Assembly (NCBI GenBank): GCA_019747815.1
Contig: JAIEQJ010000040.1
Coordinates: 1-64,000, forward strand
Length of the DNA: 64,000 nucleotides
Source of the DNA: Hyphomonadaceae bacterium
Lineage (GTDB): Bacteria; Pseudomonadota; Alphaproteobacteria; Rhizobiales; Hyphomicrobiaceae
Reading direction: 5' to 3'
Within the stretch, counting starts at the first letter, position 1; every line of letters begins with the position of its first letter. The notes below the pieces were generated by a model. That model saw nothing but the letters and a program-made list of their open reading frames with translations. It had not been told where the DNA came from and did not search any database. Shown piece by piece: positions 17,183 to 26,918 of the stretch. The position numbers and the translations under genes were made by a program.

Positions 17183-18676
17183 CTACGGCGATTGGGCTGC
17201 GCGCTGCCCGGCAGCCGTGCCGGCGATCCTGCCGAAGACGGCGCCGTTCATGAGGCCGGTGCCGCCTGGATAGTTGAAATAGAACAGGCCACCAACCAGC
17301 TCGCCGGCAGCGTAGAGCCCCGGGATGACCGCGCCGTCCGTATCGATGATACGAGCGCTGGTATCGATCTTGAGACCGCCGAAGGTGAACGTGAGCCCGC
17401 ACGTCACCGCGTAGGCCTCGAACGGGGGCTGATCGATCGTGTTGGCCCAGTTGGATTTGGGAATGGCGAGCCCCTTCGTGCCGCGACCGTCCTTCACGTT
17501 GGGATCGAACGGCACATGTGCCATGACCGCCTTGTTGTAGCTCCTGATCGTCTCCAGCGCCCTTGCCGCATTCACGTCGCCAAGCTTCTCGACCAGTGCC
17601 TCGAGCGTATCCGCACGCACTTTGGTCACGCGCTTGATGCGGTACTCGTCGCGCAGCATCGGAATGATCTTGCCGTCGAACACCTGCCAGGCAAACTGGC
17701 CCGGCTGCATGAGAATGATCCGCCCGTACTTGGCATAGGTGTAGTTGCGGAAATCGGCGCCCTCGTCGACAAAACGCTCGCCGTTGGCATTGAGCATGAT
17801 GCCCCAGGGGTAGGAGTGCTTCTGGAAGTTGTCGCCGACCGCCAGATCGCCGAACTCGGGCGCGTTGCGGTCCCAGCCGACCGCATGGGCGCCGGACCAG
17901 TTGCCGGTCGGCATCGCGCCGATGTCGAGCGCCATGCGGATGCCGTCGCCGGTGTTGAAGCGCGTGCCGCGCACCTTGGCGAGCTCCCAGCCGGGCCCCA
18001 GATAGCGCGTGCGCATCTCGGCGTTGGCCTGAAAGCCGCCGGCCGCAAGCACGACGCACTTGGCCCGGACCTCCACCGTCTTGCCCAGGTGCTTGACCCG
18101 TACGCCCTTGACGCCGTCATCGTCGGCAATCAGGGACATGGCGCGGGCGCCATAGGCGATGGCGATCTTCTGCTTGCGTGCGATTTGGGTCAGCGCGGCC
18201 ACCAGCCCCGGCCCGCCGCCCCAGGCCTCGACGGTGAGCCCGCCCCAGAACTTGAACTTGCCACCGATCTTATAGGCCTGCCGCCCCCAGATCGGGGTGA
18301 AGCGAACGCCCTTGTCGCGCATCCACAGCATTGTCGCCTTGCTGCGGGCAACCAGCAGCTCGCACAGGTCGGGATCGGTGCGGTACTCGGTGACGCGGCC
18401 CATGTCGTCGAAGAATTGCTCCTCCGGGTAGCTGCCAAAGTCGGACTTGGCCACTTCCTCGTCCGTCAGGTCGGGCATCAGCGCGCGCAAGTCCTCCACG
18501 CCATCATAGACGCAGCGGAACGCGCCGGCGGTGAAGCGGCTGTTGCCGCCGGCCTCATCCTCGGGCGCGCGCTCAAGGACCAGCACCGACACGCCATGCT
18601 CGGCCGCCGCCAGGCCCGCGCAGAACGCCGCATTGCCGGCACCGACGACGACGACGTCCGAGGAGGTGGGTAGCAT
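17183..18676 (-). CDS. FAD-dependent tricarballylate dehydrogenase-like protein
   Basis: A 497-residue flavoprotein of the succinate dehydrogenase/fumarate reductase flavoprotein superfamily, most like TcuA, which oxidises tricarballylate to cis-aconitate. The N-terminal FAD fold VVVVGAGNAAFCAG is followed by the ERAPEDEAGGNSRFT segment and, near the end, the FAD-closing stretch LYAAGELVGGLFYFNYPGGTG. The partner iron-sulfur/haem protein TcuB and a tricarballylate transporter are absent nearby, so the true substrate may be another tri- or dicarboxylate or a 3-ketosteroid. Either ATG 18676 or ATG 18685 could be the start. GAAGG lies upstream of both. Confidence 0.82.
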   Translation of the reverse strand: MLPTSSDVVVVGAGNAAFCAGLAAAEHGVSVLVLERAPEDEAGGNSRFTAGAFRCVYDGVEDLRALMPDLTDEEVAKSDFGSYPEEQFFDDMGRVTEYRTDPDLCELLVARSKATMLWMRDKGVRFTPIWGRQAYKIGGKFKFWGGLTVEAWGGGPGLVAALTQIARKQKIAIAYGARAMSLIADDDGVKGVRVKHLGKTVEVRAKCVVLAAGGFQANAEMRTRYLGPGWELAKVRGTRFNTGDGIRMALDIGAMPTGNWSGAHAVGWDRNAPEFGDLAVGDNFQKHSYPWGIMLNANGERFVDEGADFRNYTYAKYGRIILMQPGQFAWQVFDGKIIPMLRDEYRIKRVTKVRADTLEALVEKLGDVNAARALETIRSYNKAVMAHVPFDPNVKDGRGTKGLAIPKSNWANTIDQPPFEAYAVTCGLTFTFGGLKIDTSARIIDTDGAVIPGLYAAGELVGGLFYFNYPGGTGLMNGAVFGRIAGTAAGQRAAQSP

Positions 18677-18977
18677 TGCGCGCATTGCCTTCGCGTATGA
18701 TGCCGGTCTGCGTCCAGGGCTGCCAGCATAGCCGATGCGTCGGGGCCGCGAGGAAGTCTCTGCGACAGGTGCAGCCAAGGCAAGGGGCAGATCGTGCGCA
18801 TGCGCAGGCCCCGACGGGGCTCCTCGTCCACCAGTTGCAAGGAGCCGGTCGCCGCGCCCCGCAATCCGAAGGCCCTGCCCTCGCCATCCGCACCGAAGAT
18901 GCAACAGAGGGCGTCAGGGCCCTCCAGTGCGATCGCCGACCTTCAAGGGCAGGGAGGTCGGGCAGATCGTACAGCCA
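18677..18977. other. Intergenic stretch with no recognised gene
   Basis: About 300 bp between the start of the flavoprotein and the end of the YjlB-type cupin. Reading frames cross it on both strands but none resembles a known protein or has a convincing start. It should contain the flavoprotein promoter; no operator or hairpin stands out. Confidence 0.5.
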
Positions 18978-19520
18978 TCAACGGCGCGACGACCACAGGT
19001 GTACAAGCGGTCCCGACGCTCCGCCGACCGGGTCGGTGCCCGGGACGGGCAGCCTGGCCATCTCGGCTCTGGCTGCATCCGACAGGGCGGTACGGCGCAG
19101 ATCCCAGGGCTGCCCGGGCGGATAGGCACCAACCACCAGAAAATCGGGGCTGGCCGCGAGGCAGCAGTGCCCCGTGCCGGCCGGCAGCAGGGCGCAATCG
19201 CCGGGCCGCACGACAACCTCCTGCCCGGCCGGACCGCCAAGCAGGAGCCGGGCTTCACCGGCAGCAAACCCCAGAACCTCGTGCGCGGTCGAATGATAGT
19301 GGTGGAAGGGATAGACGCCGTTGCGCCATTGCGGCGGCCAACCGTTGCGCAGGAAGAGGTCTTCGAACGCTGCCGCGGGGTCGGCCCCTGCGCACGCAAC
19401 CGCGGCGCGATAGAGGAGCGCGGGAAGGCGGGGATGGTTCGGCACCCACCCGTCAGCGGCAAACCACAGCGCGACGACGCCCGAGGCGGGATCGGTGCTC
19501 ATCTTGATCAGCGAGGACAT
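18978..19520 (-). CDS. YjlB-family cupin
   Basis: A 180-residue cupin of the YjlB type. The sequence [13 protein letters not shown] near the N-terminus, [13 protein letters not shown] with metal-binding histidines, and [17 protein letters not shown] follow the family pattern, ending with [15 protein letters not shown]. The biochemical role of YjlB is not established; a metal-dependent enzyme or stress-related function is possible. The ATG at 19520 gives the usual N-terminal length. It lies 57 bp downstream of the monooxygenase on the same strand and may share its transcript. Confidence 0.8.
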   Translation of the reverse strand: MSSLIKMSTDPASGVVALWFAADGWVPNHPRLPALLYRAAVACAGADPAAAFEDLFLRNGWPPQWRNGVYPFHHYHSTAHEVLGFAAGEARLLLGGPAGQEVVVRPGDCALLPAGTGHCCLAASPDFLVVGAYPPGQPWDLRRTALSDAARAEMARLPVPGTDPVGGASGPLVHLWSSRR

Positions 19521-19577
19521 GCCATCGGCTCGTCCGGTACAGCAGGGCGGCGGCAAAGCAGGCCGGCCCACCCTTGA

Positions 19578-21203
19578 TCAGGTGAGGACAAAGCCCTCGT
19601 ATCCGTTGGCTGCAATCTCGTTGCAGCGGTCCACGTACTTCGGGAATCCGCCGATGTAGGGCATGAACACCCGCGGCTTGCCCGGAATGTTCACCCCGAG
19701 ATACCAGGAACCGCAGGTGTAGCGCAGCGTGCGCCCGGCCGCCTCGCTGACGTGGCCGACCCACGCGTCCTCGGCGCCCGCGTCCGGCTCGATCGCGCCA
19801 AGGCCGCGCTCGCGCATGTGCTCCAGAATGCCCGCGATCCAATCCACGTGCTGCTCGATCGTGGGCAGCATGTTGGTGAGCACCGAGGGGCTGCCGGGCC
19901 CCGTGACGGTGAACAGATTTGGAAAGCCGGCCATGGCGACGCCGAGATAGGTGCGCGGCCCCTCGCTCCATTTCTGCTGCAGCCGCAATCCGTCCCGGCC
20001 GCGAATGTCGATCTTGAGCAGCGCCCCGGTCATGGCGTCGAAGCCCGTGGCGAACACGATGGCATCGACCTCGTAGTCCTTCCCCCTGGCCCTGACGCCC
20101 TTCGCCGTGATCGCCTCGATCGGCTCCTCGCTCACATCGATGAGCTCCACATTCGGCCGGTTGAAGGTCTCGTAGTAGTCGATGTCGATGCACAGCCGCT
20201 TGCAGCCGATGGTGTTCTTCGGCGCCAGCAGCTCGGCCACGCCGGGGTCCGCCACCTTCTCACGGATCTTGGCCCGCACGAACTCGGCCGCCGTGTCGTT
20301 GGCCTCCTGGTTGACCATCAGGTCCTGGAACGCGCCCAGGAAGGAAAGTCCGCCCCGCTGCCAGCGCCTCTCATATTCGGCCGCGCGCGCAGCGGGCGGC
20401 GTCTCCAGGGCCTTGGCATCGCTGTAGTCGAAATCGATGCCGGTCATGGTCTGCCTGGCGCGCGCGCGCAGGGCCGGATAGTCGGCCTTGATGGCCTGCA
20501 CATAGCCGGGATCGAGCGGCCCATTGTGCGCCGGGACCGCATAGTTGGGCGTCCGCTGGAACACGGTGAGGCGCCGGGCCTGCCCGGCAATGATGGGAAT
20601 CGACTGCACCGCCGAGGAGCCGGTGCCGATCACAGCCACGCGCTTGCCGGTGAAGTCGACCTCCTCGTGCGGCCAGCAGCCGGTGTGATAGCGCTCGCCC
20701 TTGAAGCGGTCCATGCCTGCGAACTGCGGCAGGTTGGGCGAGGACAGGCATCCCGTCGCCATGACGCAGAACCGCGCCGAGGCTCGGCCGCCGTCGCTCA
20801 GCTCGAGCGTCCAGCACCGGTCGGCTTCATCGAAGACCGCGCTCGTTACGCGGGTGTTGAACTGGATGTCGCAGCGCAGGTCGAAGCGATCCGCCACGTG
20901 ATTGGCATAGCGCAGCAGCTCGGGCTGTGCCGCGTAGCGCTCGCTCCACTCCCACTCCTGCTGCAGGGCCGCATCGAACTGGTAGGAATACTGCACGCTC
21001 TCCACGTCGCAGCGGGCCCCCGGATAGCGGTTCCAGTACCAAGTGCCGCCCACGCCGCTGCCGGCCTCGAACACCCGCGCCTTGAAGCCCAAGCCCCGCA
21101 GCCGATGCAGCATGTACATGCCGGCAAAGCCCGCGCCGACGACCGCCACATCCCATGCACCCTCGTGTCCGTTCCGGCGGCCGCCATTCGCTTGTGCGTT
21201 CAT
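19578..21203 (-). CDS. Baeyer-Villiger-type flavin monooxygenase
   Basis: A 541-residue class B flavoprotein monooxygenase that would insert one oxygen atom next to a ketone, or oxygenate a heteroatom, using FAD and NADPH. The FAD fold VVGAGFAGMY is at 21-30, the Baeyer-Villiger fingerprint FKGERYHTGCWP at 167-178, and the NADPH fold VIGTGSSAVQ follows directly. It belongs to the cyclohexanone/phenylacetone monooxygenase-like group by length and motifs. SDR dehydrogenases lie on both sides of the divergent promoter region, which suggests alcohol to ketone to ester or lactone conversion of a ring compound or terpenoid. Confidence 0.9.
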   Translation of the reverse strand: MNAQANGGRRNGHEGAWDVAVVGAGFAGMYMLHRLRGLGFKARVFEAGSGVGGTWYWNRYPGARCDVESVQYSYQFDAALQQEWEWSERYAAQPELLRYANHVADRFDLRCDIQFNTRVTSAVFDEADRCWTLELSDGGRASARFCVMATGCLSSPNLPQFAGMDRFKGERYHTGCWPHEEVDFTGKRVAVIGTGSSAVQSIPIIAGQARRLTVFQRTPNYAVPAHNGPLDPGYVQAIKADYPALRARARQTMTGIDFDYSDAKALETPPAARAAEYERRWQRGGLSFLGAFQDLMVNQEANDTAAEFVRAKIREKVADPGVAELLAPKNTIGCKRLCIDIDYYETFNRPNVELIDVSEEPIEAITAKGVRARGKDYEVDAIVFATGFDAMTGALLKIDIRGRDGLRLQQKWSEGPRTYLGVAMAGFPNLFTVTGPGSPSVLTNMLPTIEQHVDWIAGILEHMRERGLGAIEPDAGAEDAWVGHVSEAAGRTLRYTCGSWYLGVNIPGKPRVFMPYIGGFPKYVDRCNEIAANGYEGFVLT

Positions 21204-21237
21204 GCTGCCCGATCCTTCCGCGCTGCCTGGTTGACCG

Positions 21238-22032
21238 TTACCGCCGCATCCCGCCGCCGAATATGCCGCCGTCGATCACGAGCTCGGCGCCCGTCATGTA
21301 CGCCGAGGCGGAGGACGCGAGAAAAAGCACGCCGTCGGCAATGTCCCGTGCCGCGCCGGCCCGCGACAACGGCACGAAGGCGCGCGATAGCGCATGGATG
21401 TCGGTCGGCTCGTTGCGCCGGACCGCGTCGGCATCCGCCGCCATCTTGCGCCAGATGTCCGTGTCGATGATGCCCGGATGCACGGAGTTCACGCGAATGT
21501 TGTGCTCCGCGTGCTCGAGGGCGGCCGCCTTGGCGAGCAGCCGCACGCCACCCTTGGTGGCACAGTAGCCGCCGAGCCCCGCGGCCCCGCGCAAACCGGC
21601 CAGCGACGACATGATGATGATGGAGCCGCCGCCCGCCCGCCGCATGGCCGGCACCGCATGCTTGACGGAGAGGAATACGCCTTCCAGATTGACGGCCTGC
21701 TGCCGGCGCCAATCGGCCAGCGTCATGTCGACGATGGGCACGCGGATGGCGATGCCCGCATTCGCCACCATCACATCGAGGCGGCCATAGCGCCCCTCGA
21801 CCGTGGCGACCACGCCCGGCCAATGCTCTTCTTGCGTGACATCCTGGTGCAGATAGAGGGCTTCACCGCCGGCACTGCGGATCGCCGCCGCCACGCCCTC
21901 TCCATGGGCGTCGTCCACGTCCGTCACGGCCACCCGCGCACCTTCACGCGCCAGCGTGGACGCACAGGCAGCGCCAATGCCGCACGCCCCGCCGGTCACA
22001 ATGGCGACCTTGCCATCCATCTGCCCCATCAT
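21238..22032 (-). CDS. SDR-family oxidoreductase
   Basis: A 264-residue classical short-chain dehydrogenase. The cofactor loop is TGGACGIG near residue 15, the NAG motif follows in MVANAGIAI, and the catalytic Tyr and Lys are in YCATK with Ser in IIIMSSLAG. The acidic residue at the end of the second strand (TDVDD) suggests NAD(H). It lies 34 bp upstream of the monooxygenase on the same strand, so it probably supplies its ketone substrate. ATG 22032 or ATG 22020 could start the protein. The region just before it carries a duplicated CATCATCTGCGCC. Confidence 0.88.
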   Translation of the reverse strand: MMGQMDGKVAIVTGGACGIGAACASTLAREGARVAVTDVDDAHGEGVAAAIRSAGGEALYLHQDVTQEEHWPGVVATVEGRYGRLDVMVANAGIAIRVPIVDMTLADWRRQQAVNLEGVFLSVKHAVPAMRRAGGGSIIIMSSLAGLRGAAGLGGYCATKGGVRLLAKAAALEHAEHNIRVNSVHPGIIDTDIWRKMAADADAVRRNEPTDIHALSRAFVPLSRAGAARDIADGVLFLASSASAYMTGAELVIDGGIFGGGMRR

Positions 22033-22187
22033 CTGCGCCCATCATCTGCGCCCATGGCCGTCTCCCGTCCCGGGCGCCTGCACTTTCCGAGCTTGCGGCG
22101 CCTTTCCCATGCGCACGCTGAAGGCTATCGTCTCGCCCGCAACTTGCAAGCACCTGTTCCAAGACCAGCTCGAGGGAAGAAACGCGC

Positions 22188-23009
22188 ATGGGCCGATTGG
22201 AGGGAAAGACCGCACTCGTCACCGGTGCGGCACGCGGGCTGGGCGCGGCCATCGCGCGGCGCTTCACCGAGGAGGGCGCCATGGTCATCGTCAACGACCT
22301 CGACCTCGAGGCAGCCCGCAGCACGGCCGGGAAGCTGGGCGGCCACGGCGTGGCCGCGGACGTCTCGGATCCGGTCTCGGTGGCGGCGATGTTTGCCGAG
22401 CTGCAGCGGCTCGTCCCCCGCCTCGACATCCTGGTCAACAACGCCGGCATCAGCGGCCTGGAGGGCCGCAACGACGTGGACCAGATCATCGCCCAGCGCG
22501 CCAAGCTCGCCATGGAGCTGGCGAGCGGCGGGCCGGTCACCAGTTTCATCGACGCCACCACGCAGACCACCGACGCGCATTGGCGGCGCATGCTGGGGGT
22601 GCACGTCGACGGCACCTTCTTCTGCTGCCGGGAGGCGCTCAAGATCATGAACCCGCAGATGGCGGGTGCCATCGTCAACATCTCGAGCGTGATGGGCACC
22701 TTCGGCCGGCCGGGCAACGTGCCCTATTCCACCGCCAAGGCGGCGATCCTGGGCCTCACGCGCGCACTCGCCCACGAGGTGGCGCCGCGCAACATTCGCG
22801 TCAACGCCATAGCGCCGGGCTGGATCGACACCGACATGACGGCGCCGCTTGGCATCCTGCGCCCGCACATCGCCGCCAGCACGCCGCTGCGGCGGCTGGG
22901 CGAGCCCGACGACATCGCCTGGGCCGCCGTCTATCTCGCGAGCGAGGAGGCGAGGTTCATGACCGGCCAGGTGATCTCACCCAACGGCGGCTGGTACATG
23001 AGCCAGTAG
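22188..23009 (+). CDS. SDR-family oxidoreductase, divergent
   Basis: A 273-residue short-chain dehydrogenase. The cofactor loop TGAARGLG is followed by NDLDLE (NAD preference), NNAGISG, and a catalytic ISSVMG/YSTAK set. An insertion of about 30 residues (RNDVDQIIAQRAKLAMELA and on) between NNAG and the helix before the catalytic serine is longer than in most classical SDRs. It is divergent from the SDR-monooxygenase pair with about 155 bp between them, so the two operons may be co-regulated. GAGGGAAG precedes the ATG. Confidence 0.88.
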   Translation: MGRLEGKTALVTGAARGLGAAIARRFTEEGAMVIVNDLDLEAARSTAGKLGGHGVAADVSDPVSVAAMFAELQRLVPRLDILVNNAGISGLEGRNDVDQIIAQRAKLAMELASGGPVTSFIDATTQTTDAHWRRMLGVHVDGTFFCCREALKIMNPQMAGAIVNISSVMGTFGRPGNVPYSTAKAAILGLTRALAHEVAPRNIRVNAIAPGWIDTDMTAPLGILRPHIAASTPLRRLGEPDDIAWAAVYLASEEARFMTGQVISPNGGWYMSQ

Positions 23010-23054
23010 GCATGGGCTCGGAAAAGCGAGATCGACCTGGCCGCCTCTGGCTCA

Positions 23055-23070
23055 TGTTTCACGTGAAATA
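23055..23070. promoter_or_regulatory. parS-like ParB binding site 1
   Basis: TGTTTCACGTGAAATA differs from the canonical chromosomal parS palindrome TGTTTCACGTGAAACA at one of 16 positions. It lies in the convergent gap between the SDR gene and dnaE2, 34 bp from a second near-match. The match is seen directly; ParB binding is inferred. Confidence 0.55.
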
Positions 23071-23088
23071 AATTAACCAATACATTGA

Positions 23089-23104
23089 TGTTTCACGCGA
23101 AACA
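23089..23104. promoter_or_regulatory. parS-like ParB binding site 2
   Basis: TGTTTCACGCGAAACA differs from canonical parS at one position in the centre. The pair, centre to centre 34 bp apart, is unlikely by chance in 64 kb. No parA or parB gene is present in the window. Confidence 0.55.
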
Positions 23105-23149
23105 TAAGGGCTATGCGCCCCTTCAACCGCCTCGACGCCTTTCACCTCC

Positions 23150-26100
23150 TCAATGAAAGTCGCGGCTCTTGACGAGGGGACGATCGGAGGGACCAGGCCG
23201 CGCCTTGAGGCCGTCCTGGGCAAAGAGATCGCCGTTGCGCCAACGGCGCTCCTCCGCGCTGAGGTCGACGAAGCTTTCTGCCAGGACATGCACCACGAGA
23301 CCCGCACGCTGCAGACGCCCACGCACGGCCAGCAGGCGCGCCGTCATCACCGTGCGGCGGTTCCTGGCAAACACTTTCTGCCACACGATGATGTTGGCGA
23401 TGTCGGTCTCGTCCTCGAGCGTCATGAACACGACGCCCTTGGCGCCCGGCATCTGGCGCGACAGAACGAGACCGGCGACGGTGACCCTGCGATTCTGCGG
23501 CAAGGCTTCGCTGCGGTGGTCCACGTTCCGCATCACGCCGAGCCGGGCCAGTCGATCGCGGAAGAAGCTGACGGGATGCGCCTTCAGCGACAGATCCGTC
23601 GCCATGTAGTCTTGCGCCACGTGCTCGCTGAGCGACAGGGGGGACAGCGCAATCTCCGGCTCCGGGAAGAACGCGTCGTCCATATGCGGAGCAAGCAGCG
23701 GAACCGCGCGATCCGCCGGCGCGCGCCTGCTTGCAAGCGCATTGTTGCCGATCGTGCCGATCCGCCGCGCGGCCCACAGCGCAGCACGCCGGTCGAGCCC
23801 CAGTGAGCGAAAAGCATCCGCCTCGGCGAGGCGCTCGAGCGTGAAGCGGGAAACACCGGCGACCCCGGCCAGCCGCTCGATGCTGGCGTAGCCGTTGCCG
23901 CGTGCCGCAACGAGCTTCCTCAGCTCATCCTCGCTCAATCCTTGCACTTGCCGGAAGCCGAGGCGCACGGCGAAGTCGTGCTGCGCGCCTTCGGCGGCGC
24001 GCTCCAACGTGCAGTCCCAATCACTGAAATTGACATCCACCTCCCGCACCTCGACGCCGTGCTGGCGCGCATCGCGCACCAGCTGAGCCGGTTGATAAAA
24101 ACCCATCGGCTGGCTGTTGAGGATGGCGGCGCAGAAAACATCGGGATAGCGGCACTTCATCCAGGCCGAGGCGTAGACGAGCAAGGCAAAGCTTGCGGCG
24201 TGACTCTCGGGAAAACCGTATTCACCGAAGCCCTCGATCTGCTTGAAGCAGCGCTCGGCAAAATCCTGGGCATAGCCGCGACGCGTCATGCCGCCGATGA
24301 ATTTTTCCTTGAAGAGATGGACAGTCCCGTTGTGGCGGAAGGTGGCCATGGCACGCCGCAGACCATCTGCCTCGTCGGGCGTGAACTTGGCGGCATCGAT
24401 GGCGATCTGCATCGCCTGCTCCTGGAACAGCGGCACGCCGAGCGTTCGGCTGAGCACGTTCTCCAGCTCATCGGCAGGCCCATGTGCCGGATCCGGGGAG
24501 GGGTAGTAGACCCTGTCGATCTTGTCGCGCCGGCGCAGATACGGATGCACCATGTCGCCCTGAATCGGGCCCGGGCGCACGATCGCCACCTCGATGACAA
24601 GATCATAGAAGCATTGCGGCTTCAGGCGCGGCAGCATCGACATCTGCGCGCGGCTTTCGACCTGGAACACGCCGACAGAATCGGCGCGCGAAAGCATCGC
24701 GTAGACTTTCCCGGCATCCTCCGTTCCGTCCGACGGGATCGTCGCCAGCGCATGCTCCACTCTGTAGTGCGTCTTCAACAGATCGAGCCCGTGGCGAAGG
24801 CAGCTCAGCATGCCGAGCGCCAGCACGTCGACCTTCATGAGCTTGAGGGTTGCGATGTCGTCCTTGTCCCATTCGATGAAGGTGCGCTCGTCCATGGCGG
24901 CGTTGGCGATCGGCACCGTCTCGTCGAGACGCTCGCGGGTGAGCACGAAACCGCCGACATGCTGGGAAAGATGGCGCGGGAAGCCGAGCAGCTCGCGTGC
25001 GAGCCCGACCGATTGCCGGATCGTCGGATTGAGGGGATCGAGCCCGGCTTCCCGGATATGCTTGTCCGGCAGGCCGTCGGCATGGCTGCCCCACACCGTC
25101 TTGGCGAGCGCGGCCGTCACGTCGGGAGTGAGCCCCATGGCCTTGCCCACCTCGCGGATCGCCCGGCGGGAGCGGTAGTGGATGACGGTCGCGCAGATGG
25201 CCGCCCGGTGCCGCCCGTAGCGATCATAGATGTGCTGGATCACCTCCTCGCGCCGCTCGTGCTCGAAATCGACGTCGATGTCGGGGGGCTCGTTGCGGTT
25301 CTCCGAGATGAAGCGGGCAAAGAGGAGATTGCTCTTGCTCGGATTGACCTCGGTGATGCCGAGGCAGTAGCACACGGCGCTGTTCGCCGCCGAGCCGCGC
25401 CCCTGGCAGAGGATCGGCTTCTCCAGGTTGCGCGCGAAGGCGACCACGTCGTGGACGGTCAGGAAGTAGCGCGCGTAGTCGAGCTTGGCGATGATGGCAA
25501 GCTCGTCGATGAGCCGCGTCCTGACATCCTCCGGAACGCCGGCCGGATATTCCTTTCTGGGATAACGCTTCCTCGCGCCCTGCCAGGTCAGCTCCTCGAG
25601 ATGCTGCTGGGGGGTCTTGCCCGGCGGCACCGGCTCGTCGGGGTACTCGTAGCTGAGATCATCGAGCGAGAAGCGGCAGGCGTCGGCGATCTCGACCGTG
25701 CGCGCAATCGCCTCGGGAAAGTGCGCGAAGAGCCGCGCCATCTCGGCAGGCGGCTTGAGATGCCGCTCGGCATTGACGGCAAGCCGGAGGCCCGCTTCGG
25801 AGATCGTGCATTTCTCGCGGATGCAGGTCAGCACATCGGCAAGCGGCTGGCGCTCCGACACGTGATAGAGCACGTCGTTGACGGCAACGAGCGGCGCACC
25901 CGTGCGCCGACCCAACTCGTCGAGCCGTGCAAGACGGCGGCGCTCGTCGCCACGATACCGGTACGTGCCGGCAAGGAAAGTGCGTTTCGGTGCCGCACGA
26001 GCGAGCACAGCGAGCCGTTCGGCAAAGGTCGGCGAGATCGTTTCCGGCGGCAGCACAATGAGCATCTGGCCTTCGCTTGCGGACAAGACATCCTCGAAGG

Positions 26101-26470
26101 TGATCTGACACTCCCCCTTCTGCCCTCTTTTGATTTTGACATTGCCCTGCGTCAGCAGGCGGCAAAGACGCCCATAGGCCTGGCGATCGGTGGGATAGGC
26201 GAGCATCTCGAGACCGTCGATCGTGACGAGACGCGTGCCGACAAGGAGCTTGACGCTCCTGCCTCCTGGCGATGCGGCTGCCTGCTCTTGCCTTTCCTGT
26301 CTCTGCCATTCGCCATAGGCGCGCACGACGCCGGCGAAACTGTTGCGGTCGGCGATGCCGATGGCGGCAAGGCCGAGCTCGCCCGCGGTCGCCACCATCT
26401 CCTGAGGGTGCGAGGCCCCACGCAGGAACGAGAAGTTGGTCGTGACGGCCAGCTCGGCGTAGGCGGTCAT
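23150..26470 (-). CDS. dnaE2: Error-prone DNA polymerase DnaE2
   Basis: A 1106-residue C-family DNA polymerase of the DnaE2/ImuC type, which copies across damaged bases with low fidelity. The N-terminal PHP domain starts at once ([19 protein letters not shown]), the catalytic aspartates are in PDIDVDFE near residue 396, and the finger and OB-fold regions follow ([16 protein letters not shown] near 1010). It needs ImuB to reach the beta clamp. imuB is 0.9 kb upstream on the same strand, but a hicAB locus on the opposite strand separates them, so dnaE2 must use its own promoter. No LexA box was seen in front of it. Confidence 0.96.
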   Translation of the reverse strand: MTAYAELAVTTNFSFLRGASHPQEMVATAGELGLAAIGIADRNSFAGVVRAYGEWQRQERQEQAAASPGGRSVKLLVGTRLVTIDGLEMLAYPTDRQAYGRLCRLLTQGNVKIKRGQKGECQITFEDVLSASEGQMLIVLPPETISPTFAERLAVLARAAPKRTFLAGTYRYRGDERRRLARLDELGRRTGAPLVAVNDVLYHVSERQPLADVLTCIREKCTISEAGLRLAVNAERHLKPPAEMARLFAHFPEAIARTVEIADACRFSLDDLSYEYPDEPVPPGKTPQQHLEELTWQGARKRYPRKEYPAGVPEDVRTRLIDELAIIAKLDYARYFLTVHDVVAFARNLEKPILCQGRGSAANSAVCYCLGITEVNPSKSNLLFARFISENRNEPPDIDVDFEHERREEVIQHIYDRYGRHRAAICATVIHYRSRRAIREVGKAMGLTPDVTAALAKTVWGSHADGLPDKHIREAGLDPLNPTIRQSVGLARELLGFPRHLSQHVGGFVLTRERLDETVPIANAAMDERTFIEWDKDDIATLKLMKVDVLALGMLSCLRHGLDLLKTHYRVEHALATIPSDGTEDAGKVYAMLSRADSVGVFQVESRAQMSMLPRLKPQCFYDLVIEVAIVRPGPIQGDMVHPYLRRRDKIDRVYYPSPDPAHGPADELENVLSRTLGVPLFQEQAMQIAIDAAKFTPDEADGLRRAMATFRHNGTVHLFKEKFIGGMTRRGYAQDFAERCFKQIEGFGEYGFPESHAASFALLVYASAWMKCRYPDVFCAAILNSQPMGFYQPAQLVRDARQHGVEVREVDVNFSDWDCTLERAAEGAQHDFAVRLGFRQVQGLSEDELRKLVAARGNGYASIERLAGVAGVSRFTLERLAEADAFRSLGLDRRAALWAARRIGTIGNNALASRRAPADRAVPLLAPHMDDAFFPEPEIALSPLSLSEHVAQDYMATDLSLKAHPVSFFRDRLARLGVMRNVDHRSEALPQNRRVTVAGLVLSRQMPGAKGVVFMTLEDETDIANIIVWQKVFARNRRTVMTARLLAVRGRLQRAGLVVHVLAESFVDLSAEERRWRNGDLFAQDGLKARPGPSDRPLVKSRDFH

Positions 26471-26490
26471 GGGGGCTTGACATTTCCACT

Positions 26491-26521
26491 ATTATACTTA
26501 TTTATATACACACGATCACAA
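26491..26521 (-). promoter_or_regulatory. Possible promoter of dnaE2
   Basis: On the minus strand TTGTGA (26516-26521) and TATAAT (26491-26496) are separated by 19 bases, ending 20 bp before the dnaE2 start. The stretch is strikingly AT-rich for this genome. The spacing is longer than the optimal 17, so this is a suggestion only. Confidence 0.35.
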
Positions 26522-26628
26522 AGGGCACTGAGGCCCTCTCTGCTCTGGGCAACGTACGTAAGGCCCGTCGATCGAGCATGGCGATGCCGAGCAGGCATTC
26601 CTCGGCGATGCTTCGGAAGGCGGGTCTC

Positions 26629-26819
26629 ATGGAAAAAACAGCCGCAAGCTGATCCGGATGCTGGAACAGGATGGCTGGGTGCTCGATCGGGTGAGCGGAG
26701 ATCACCACACGTTCAAGCATCCCGATAGCGAAAAGATCATCACGGTGACCCACCCGAAACGAGATCTGCCGATCGGGCTCGTGCGGCGGATTTACAAGCT
26801 GGCGGGCTGGCGATCCTGA
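26629..26819 (+). pseudogene. hicA: HicA toxin, frameshifted remnant
   Basis: The frame ending at 26819 encodes SRKLIRMLEQDGWVLDRV followed by the HicA hallmark GDHHTFKHP, then THPKRDLPIGLVRRIYKLAGW, almost the full HicA double-stranded RNA-binding fold with the catalytic histidine. No start codon exists in that frame before a stop at 26559. An ATG at 26629 is in another frame and leads to an early stop; a one-base insertion in the six-A run at 26633-26638 would join it to the HicA frame. An internal ATG at 26658 gives only 53 residues without the first helix. It is most likely a dead or strongly reduced toxin; a sequencing error or ribosomal slippage is possible. Confidence 0.75.
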
Positions 26820-26831
26820 CCCAGTGTGATT

Positions 26832-26917
26832 GTCTTGCCCGCCGTGCGCGGGTACGGAATGGAGCAGGGGATAAGACCCCATCGTATCACCCGCCGAGCG
26901 CGGGCGCGGATTGAAAC
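26832..26917. repeat. Two diverged direct repeats with palindromic cores upstream of hicB
   Basis: Repeat 1 (26838-26865) and repeat 2 (26890-26917) match at 22 of 28 positions and are 52 bp apart. Both have the palindromic core CCCGC-N5-GCGGG. Repeat 2 ends in GGATTGAAAC one base before the hicB ATG. Two readings are possible: tandem HicB operators, or a degenerate pair of type I-C-like CRISPR repeats around a short spacer. Confidence 0.6.
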
Positions 26918-26918
26918 C

